A stretch of DNA of 12,788 bases from Gonapodya prolifera JEL478 (Eukaryota > Monoblepharomycota > Monoblepharidomycetes > Monoblepharidales > Gonapodyaceae). Each line of letters begins with the position of its first letter. Positions within the stretch are counted from its first letter, which is position 1. This document shows positions 7,219-12,788 of the stretch, piece after piece. Where the stretch lies: the NCBI GenBank assembly GCA_001574975.1, contig KQ965782.1:73730-86517 (forward strand), read 5' to 3'. Both the position numbers and the translations under genes were made by a program. The notes beneath the pieces were generated by a model. It saw only the letters and a list, made by a program, of their open reading frames with translations, ran no database searches and had not been told where the DNA came from.

Positions 7219-9703
7219 ATGAACAGCTTGAAAGCGAAGATCCCCGCGAGGCGAATCGCACTGAACGCCAGCAGAATCGGATCTGAATCCCGTGGTCCGT
7301 ACCGTGAATGCCAGGGGCGAGAACGTGACTCGACAGGCAATGTGTCTCTCACGAACACGAATTTTTCCGCCCATTTACAGCTCCTCGCCTGCCTGCCTCC
7401 TCGCTCGCTGCTCCAAGGCACCTCTCAACGCTCAACGGGGCCGGGAATCGGTCCTCCCCACGCGGGTCATATGTGGGAGCAGCGCTGTTCTCGGTGGTGA
7501 CTTCAACCGCTTTCCTCCTCCTCCGCGACGACGACACGGGGGTGATTCGAGCCCAAGAAGCCCGCCCCGCGTCGCCGTACGAGGGACGAAACATCACGGA
7601 GATCGCAGACGAGGCGGAGGACTTCAATGACCAGGTGTGGTGACGCACTGCACGTGCTGCCCTGCCGCCGAATGAATTGCACGCCAGACCGGGGCTGACG
7701 CGACCGCCATTGTCACAGGTCATCAGGGCCCGCGCGAATCCGGGAGTGTACATGTGGGGCTCCAACGACACGTCGCTGATCCCATCGTCGTCTGGTGCGC
7801 CTCTCCCCGTGCACAGGACGCCCGTGGCGCATCCGAGTTTTCGCGGATGGGTTTTGCGAGACTTGAGATTGGAGAGCGCCCGCGGGGCGGCTGTTGATGT
7901 TGAAGGAAACGTGTGGGAGTGGGGCGCGGGTGCCGGTGTAACGACGGGAACCAAGGAGACTCTGCGCGGGAAGAACGTTCGACAGGTTGCGCTTACCCAA
8001 AAGAAAACGTATGCCGTTGGGAGGGATGGTCGCGTGTGGGAGGTCGATCATACGAAAGAGGGCAAGGTTGAGACCGCTGTGGAGCAACAGAATGCGGGGT
8101 GGCTGTCGTCGTGGCTTCCAGGGTCGGGAAGTTCCGACCCCGCCAATATTCGGCAAGTTTCAGTGCATGGACTCGATTCTGGTGAACGGTTTGTGTCTTC
8201 TTGAAACATTTGAGAAGCGCGAAATGGAATAACTTTCGCCATTTTCATACCAGGATTACGACCATAAACGCCGGTTCTCATCACCTTCTCGCACTTTCAA
8301 ATCGCGGTCGATGCTTTACCCTCCCCGCTGATGCACAAGGGAACGTCAACGGACAACTCGGATTGGGATACTCGGGAAAGCAATCTGGAGATGACATCGG
8401 CGAGGTACTTCCACTTTCTGACCTTTCTTTACGCTCTTCGTGACATTTAAAATATGTCGTTTCCAGTCGAATGCAGCTCTTCGACCAGTGACGTCGCTGC
8501 CTAGAACTCCGGTTTGTCAGATTTCGACTGGAACTGACCACAATTTAGTGAGGACGGAGGACGGACGGGCGTTTGGGTGGGGCGGAAATGGATTTGGAGT
8601 AAGCTTAAAATACCCGCTTTTGACTGACAACTCGGTGGTGACGGTCTCTCCTACGTACAAGCAACTCGCCACTTTGAATTACTCTCTCGAACTCGCACGT
8701 ATTCACACCCCTCGAGAACTATGGCCCCGCTCCAGCTCCCTCAGCATTATTTCACCACCCAAGACCAAAGACGGCGATGACATCGAGATGTCGTTCGGTC
8801 GGTCTCGACCTGTCGAGATGGACGTGGACCACATCGCTGCAGGAGAGGGGGTATCCTTCTTGGTTGGTCTGGCCGAGTCAATCCCCAGGTCACTCGAGGT
8901 GATGGCGGCTGGGGCAGGTCTGCAGGGACAGGTGCGTTTGGGTTCATTTGATTCGCATGAGACAGCGCGTTTGTGATCGTGCCGACTTCCATCTTCCAAC
9001 GGTTAGCTCGGTACTGGAGTCTACCCCCACATCCAAGCTGTTCCGGCAAAGGTACGAGCACTGTCCAACCTGAGCGAATATAACGAGGCGAAAGGCAAGG
9101 TTGTGCCGATCCGAATTTATGTGAGTACCATAATGTTGTACCTTCCAAACACGGTAAATAAATTCTTCCGATTCAGGACATTTCGTGCGGATCCGGACAC
9201 TGCGCTGCCACTCTGGACAATGCAATAGAGGACCATCATACCGGTCGCGATGCTGTGGAGGTGTGTCTCGGTGAATGTTTGTTTTCGAAATTCCGGAACT
9301 GATTCCTCCCGTTTATCACCAGTATGGCCGCGACGTCCTCATCTGGGGCGCGGGCTCCTCGTATCAACTCAACGTGACCCGCGTGGTTCGCGAACCCTCG
9401 GGAGCGGTCACGTCGCGGGAGAAACGGCGGACAAACCTTCCCGTGCCCACACATATCGACGGGTTCCATCAGGGGGGGCTGCCAAAGGGCGAAAAAGGAT
9501 CCGCCGTAGTCGGGCGTTTGCAGCTTGCTGCAAAGGGTCGAACGACGGTCAAGGATGGGCCCGGGAGAGGAGCTAGTGTGGACGCAGAGCAGAGGATAGT
9601 TGTGAGTTGTGCGTCAATGCTTTGTGAGAGAAATACGCTGAGACAATTCATTTTTCAGTGCGGGAACGGGGTGACTGCGGTGTACATGAAAGTTGTGGAA
9701 TAG
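7219..9703 (+). CDS. Mitochondrial RCC1-repeat protein, Fmp25-like
   Basis: Ten exons: 7219-7303, 7381-7634, 7719-8188, 8254-8404, 8467-8598, 8662-8931, 9007-9120, 9177-9260, 9323-9601, 9659-9703. These give 627 aa with every phase consistent; yeast Fmp25 is of similar size (583 aa, from memory). The start fits: MNSLKAKIPARRIALNASR is a basic, acid-poor presequence, and RHLSTLNG near 41-48 may hold the cleavage site. A hydrophobic segment (about 59-76, YVGAALFSVVTSTAFLLL) is a membrane anchor. RCC1-type blades follow: GVYMWGSN (122-129), GNVWEWGAG, NGQLGLGYSG, AFGWGGNGFG|QL, GAGLQGQLGTG, ISCGSGHCAATL and VLIWGAGSSYQL. In yeast, Fmp25 is an inner-membrane protein needed for an early step of respiratory complex III assembly; the same role is inferred here. 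Introns are 56-84 nt, mostly phase 0; those at 8599-8661 and 9602-9658 are stop-free multiples of three. The gene looks intact. Confidence 0.85.
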
Positions 9704-9991
9704 CCAAACATAATAATTGGAAGGTGTATGAATGCTTGTGGCAAAACTGACATTTTCACAATCCTGTACTTGGCATACTGCTTTCATTTCCCTTTTTTAT
9801 CCATTCACTCTTCTAAGCTAGGAAACTGGCTGTTTTTTTCTTGACCAGTTTATTGCATTCTTCACCTCGGAATTTCTTCGCAATTCCAGCACGGCGAAAC
9901 ACCAAATGATGCGCACTTTGGACCATAAAACCCCGAATCGGATGGCACGAGCTCTCATTATTCACGCAAACTGATTTGAAAGACTGCAACT
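9704..9991. other. Intergenic spacer
   Basis: About 290 nt between two same-strand genes, with T-rich runs near 9790-9850 and no open frame of note. It presumably holds the 3' end of the Fmp25-like gene and the promoter of the next. I see no canonical AATAAA. Confidence 0.6.
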
Positions 9992-12133
9992 ATGATGGGC
10001 GATTCCGAACGACCCGCAATCCTCCATATCAGCCCACGCCAATCGCGAGCGTCCGATGTGGTGATTGAAGCAGAGTATGACGGGGTGTCGGTGGACGAGG
10101 TGCGTGCGTCCTTACGGCTCACGGGTTTATGGGACAAGACAAGCAGCGTTGCTTACTGGAATCGCTCCTCCTGTGATCATGCACATATGTACAGCTCTTC
10201 GAATGTTTCGCGTACGAGTCGGTCGGCAAGAAAGTCTGGGGAACCTACGAGATTGAGTTGCGCCCTGGAGGAAAGATGGGAGGAGCTGAGGGCTATTGTG
10301 AGTGTCGGGAAAGAAATGACGTGGTGAAGATTCGATCTGGTCGTCCACTGAACTACTCATTCACTGGGCAGTTTTGGGTGAAGTCGTTGCGGTGGAGCCT
10401 CCAAATCTCCTCGGTAGGCATGCTGCACAATTTCGTTTGCGTGCCATCAGAGAATGTAACTCTGTTTGACCTTTTCAACCGCCCCATCGAAACCCAACAA
10501 GCATTTACATGGAAGTCCATCGACTGGCCCGCGGACGTCCACACTCCCGCGGTCTGCGTCCTCACTTTTACCGACTACCACAAGGGCAACCGCAAGGGCG
10601 CGTCGGTGCTGCTCGTGAAATCGGGTGTTCCCGAAACGATGAAGGAGCAGTTCATCAAAGGCTGGGAAGACTATTACTTTGCGCCGTTCGCGAAGCATCT
10701 TCAGTCTTTGCGCAAACGGCATCGTGAGGCTGATGATGATGGACCCGAACAAGAGCAGAGCGCCAAGAAGGCCAAAGCCAAAACTGCTGAGGAGGACGGT
10801 GGTGCGAAACCGGTCGACGACGGCGTGTCCGAGCTGGCTAAGCGCGGGTTCGGTTTCGTTTGTCATTGGGACATTCCTGTAAGGGTGAGTGGAGCGTGAA
10901 ATGGCATAACGGCATGAGAAGTGACGACATATTGACTGTTGATGATTATGATGAAGGATGTTGAACGCGCGTCCAAGTTCTACGCTGAGGTGTTCGGATG
11001 GACTGTCACACCGTGGGGCGAGAACTACGCGCTGTTCTCACCAAATAGCAAGGATAAGAAGACCGGTGAGAGCGTTGTTTGCTTTGCGTCATCGCTGTTC
11101 GTTTACAGTAATACGACGTATGAAACAAACTTCAAACAGGCCACCTGCTCCTGCCCGGTGGATTCTACAAAGTTTCCCCCAGCAAGACCATCGCGCCGGG
11201 TGTCAAGTGCTACCTTGCAGTTGAAGACATTGACGCAGCGATTGCAAAGGTTATGAAAGCGGGGGGGAAGAAGGTTGGGAACAAAGACACGGTAAGTTGA
11301 TATACTTCATGGCGGACGCGGTGATTGTGGATCGCGACGTTCATTTCTTGTCGCGTATTTCAGATCAAGGGTGATCCGGGTGGTGGGAAAGAACTTCTAT
11401 TTGAAGATACTGAAGGTAATGCCCACTATCTGTACGAGGTGAGTCCCCGTTGTTTGGGATTATCTTCAATCCTCTTGATGTGCTGAAACCTTCTTTTCTC
11501 AGTACGGAACTCCCGAATCCCGCGCCAAGTGGAGCAAGACCGGGCCCGGCGACGGCGCGCCCGTGTGCCATATTGAGATTCCATCCAAGGATGATGCCCG
11601 GTTTCGGTCCTTCTACGGGGACCTGTTTGGGTGGTCCTTTGGGGAGATGGATATGCCGGGGAGCGATGAGAAGTATACCTATTGGATGTGGAAGGGGTCG
11701 CGGACGGATAAGCGTGAGTTCTAGGACTGTTGCCATTGGAGCGTTCGTGATAGCATGCATAGCTCATACATTTTCGACGTGAAGGATCGAACCTCACTGT
11801 GGACGGACTTGGAGGTGGTCTGATACCTGCCCCTGCCGACGATTTGAAAAAGGGTACGCGCACCAGGAAAACGACAGCGTCAGAGAGCGTTCAGCAGCGT
11901 CTGTTCCTTTGCGTGCCTGACGTGTCCGCCTGGGAGAAGAAGATGGTGGAGAAGGGTGGAAAGGTTGTTAAGTCGAAGAGTCTTATCAGTGAAACAAGTG
12001 AGTTTTTGAGTGAGCCACTTCGTGCTTCAGTACACGGAACTGAAGCACAGTGCCAAATTAATTTGCAGTCGGATGGAGTGCAGAGTGTTGCGATCCAGAT
12101 GGGAACGAAATCTGCCTTTTTCAGGCTGCGTGA
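9992..12133 (+). CDS. AHSA1-type SRPBCC domain fused to two VOC (glyoxalase-fold) domains
   Basis: Ten exons: 9992-10099, 10195-10297, 10372-10413, 10502-10884, 10957-11065, 11140-11291, 11364-11438, 11503-11713, 11785-11997, 12069-12133; 486 aa, all phases consistent. Residues about 12-152 form an AHSA1/CalC-like SRPBCC domain: VVIEAEYDGVSVDELFECF, WGTYEIELRPGG, GEVVAVEPPNLLAFTWKSID, WPADVHTPAVCVLTF and the closing helix GWEDYYFAPFAKHL. A charged linker (about 155-180) has basic clusters RKRHR and KKAKAK like a bipartite nuclear signal. VOC domain 1 (about 203-328) has FVCHWDIPV with H206, DVERASKFYAEVFGW, LPGGFYKVSP and FEDTEGNAHYLYE. VOC domain 2 (about 344-485) has VCHIEIPSKD with H347, FYGDLFGWSF, GGGLIPAP and DPDGNEICLFQ. 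VOC pairs can form metal or substrate sites; SRPBCC domains bind hydrophobic ligands. Substrate and reaction are unknown; detoxification or small-molecule binding is inferred. The last intron (11998-12068) was chosen because only it puts DPDGNEICLFQ in frame. Start could be either adjacent ATG. Confidence 0.85.
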
Positions 12134-12401
12134 TTTTCTTCTGCTGATGTTTTGTCGTCGTTGGGCATGGATTTGGCATTGCTTTGTTGTTTTGTGAGAG
12201 TAATACGAACTTTGAAAAACACCATTGCTTTCCTCTTTCCATCCTTCTTTTTATCGACAGGACTAGTCAGGAATAAATAATCAATTGCGAGCCTGTCGTT
12301 TGAAGGAGCTGATTGGAGATGCGAAGCGGAAGACTCACTAAGGCCACGGCAATCCGTTGTCTCATTATCATAAAACGATTGTAACCCCGTGCGTCCCTTT
12401 C
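12134..12401. other. Spacer with 3' UTR and promoter of F-box gene
   Basis: Contains a possible 3' UTR intron (GTGAGA near 12195 to a pyrimidine-rich TTATCGACAG ending at 12260), the polyadenylation hexamer just after it, and the presumed promoter of the next gene. No further coding sequence is supported. Confidence 0.45.
12272..12277 (+). promoter_or_regulatory. Polyadenylation signal AATAAA
   Basis: An AATAAA, overlapping a second near-match (AATAAATAAT), lies about 140 nt after the stop of the SRPBCC-VOC gene on the same strand, a plausible distance for its 3' end. This is a sequence match only. Confidence 0.5.
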
Positions 12402-12788
12402 ATGCCATCCAATCTCACCGACCTGCCGCCGGAAATCCTCCTCTGTATCGGACAGTACCTCTCCTCGCGTCTCGGATTGCCGACGGGAGCACTCAACCGC
12501 AACATTGTTGAGATCCTCGGCGCGCCGGACAGTATTGCCGTTCGCGCATTCGCGCACTACCGATCGTGTGCCAATACGCTGGTGCGAGAAGCGTCAAGGA
12601 CCGAGTCCGGGCAAGCGCAGTACCTGGTCGTCGAGGCCATATGCAAGCTTCTGTCGCGGGTTCCCGGTTTCGACGTGAATGCTATTGCGAAATCGCCAAA
12701 TTGGGGAGAAGGAAGCACTGCGCTGTTGGCTGCGGCCGAGGTTGGGAGCGCAGGTGTTGTGAGATGTCTGCTGGCGTGGGGTGCGCGA
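12402..12788 (+). CDS. F-box / ankyrin-repeat protein, 5' part only
   Basis: The ATG at 12402 opens a frame that runs without a stop through the last base: 129 codons, truncated by the window edge. Residues 4-20 (NLTDLPPEILLCIGQYL) match the start of an F-box (LPxEILxxIxxYL), the element that docks on Skp1 in SCF ubiquitin ligases. Residues about 100-129 (EGSTALLAAAEVGSAGVVRC, then LLAWGA) match an ankyrin repeat (G-x-TAL-x-x-AA-x-x-G-x-x-x-VV-x-x-LL-x-x-GA), and residues 75-94 (LVVEAICKLLSRVPGFDVNA) may be part of an earlier one. By analogy the ankyrins would choose the ubiquitination substrate. No intron is seen in this part, unlike the neighbouring genes. The minus-strand frame 12267-12557 is a shadow. 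Confidence 0.82.
   Translation, partial: MPSNLTDLPPEILLCIGQYLSSRLGLPTGALNRNIVEILGAPDSIAVRAFAHYRSCANTLVREASRTESGQAQYLVVEAICKLLSRVPGFDVNAIAKSPNWGEGSTALLAAAEVGSAGVVRCLLAWGAR

Noticed and set aside
6951-7421. 156-codon open frame on the minus strand
   Set aside because: It overlaps the presequence exons of the Fmp25-like gene antisense, shows no motif, and that sense-strand gene has full splice and domain support.
7292-7630. Alternative start for the RCC1 gene at ATG 7340 with a presequence-like frame
   Set aside because: That frame is not the one encoding the membrane anchor and RCC1 repeats and would need a frameshift; the 7219 start with intron 7304-7380 fits phase exactly.
12031-12197. Reading straight on in the frame ending near 12197 as the C-terminus of the VOC gene
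   Set aside because: It would need a 33-nt intron or read-through and would lose the DPDGN motif; the 71-nt intron 11998-12068 restores DPDGNEICLFQ in frame.
1-12788. CRISPR array, tRNA, rRNA, bacterial operon or insertion sequence
   Set aside because: No regularly spaced direct repeats, cloverleaf, rRNA-like segment, transposase motif or terminal inverted repeats were seen; the gene structure is eukaryotic.

Overview
This window reads as nuclear DNA of a compact, intron-rich fungal genome. Four of the five well-supported genes are multi-exon on the + strand, with short spliceosomal introns (about 56-104 nt, GT...AG). I rebuilt each gene by requiring splice phases and protein-family motifs to agree. 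A mitochondrial RCC1-repeat protein of the fungal Fmp25 type points to fungi. The intron density and the ribonuclease-inhibitor-style LRR gene suggest an early-diverging lineage such as a chytrid; that placement is inference.

Layout. 1-2024 holds no recognised gene: one weak two-exon minus-strand candidate (786-1047), a strong C/T-rich tract (about 1129-1243) and a stretch open on both strands (1416-1731). 2025-3565 encodes a signal peptide / single-pass membrane protein with a cytoplasmic SH3-like domain and Pro-rich tail. 3825-6773 encodes an N-terminal helical domain resembling the MLKL/HeLo-like four-helix-bundle class, followed by an RI-type LRR array in which most repeats are one 84-nt exon. 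This gene carries two in-frame stops and one lost splice acceptor, so it may be decaying. 7219-9703 is an apparently intact ten-exon Fmp25-like gene, 627 aa, with mitochondrial presequence and membrane anchor. 9992-12133 is an apparently intact ten-exon gene, 486 aa, fusing an AHSA1-type SRPBCC domain, an NLS-like basic linker and two VOC (glyoxalase-fold) domains. 12402 to the window end starts an F-box/ankyrin protein that continues beyond the window.

The genes do not form an obvious pathway. Each has its own intergenic spacer of roughly 250-450 nt, as in a compact eukaryotic genome. The most unusual items are the AHSA1-VOC-VOC fusion and the LRR gene. In the LRR gene, exon plus intron were duplicated together as ~156-nt modules whose introns are still visibly alike.
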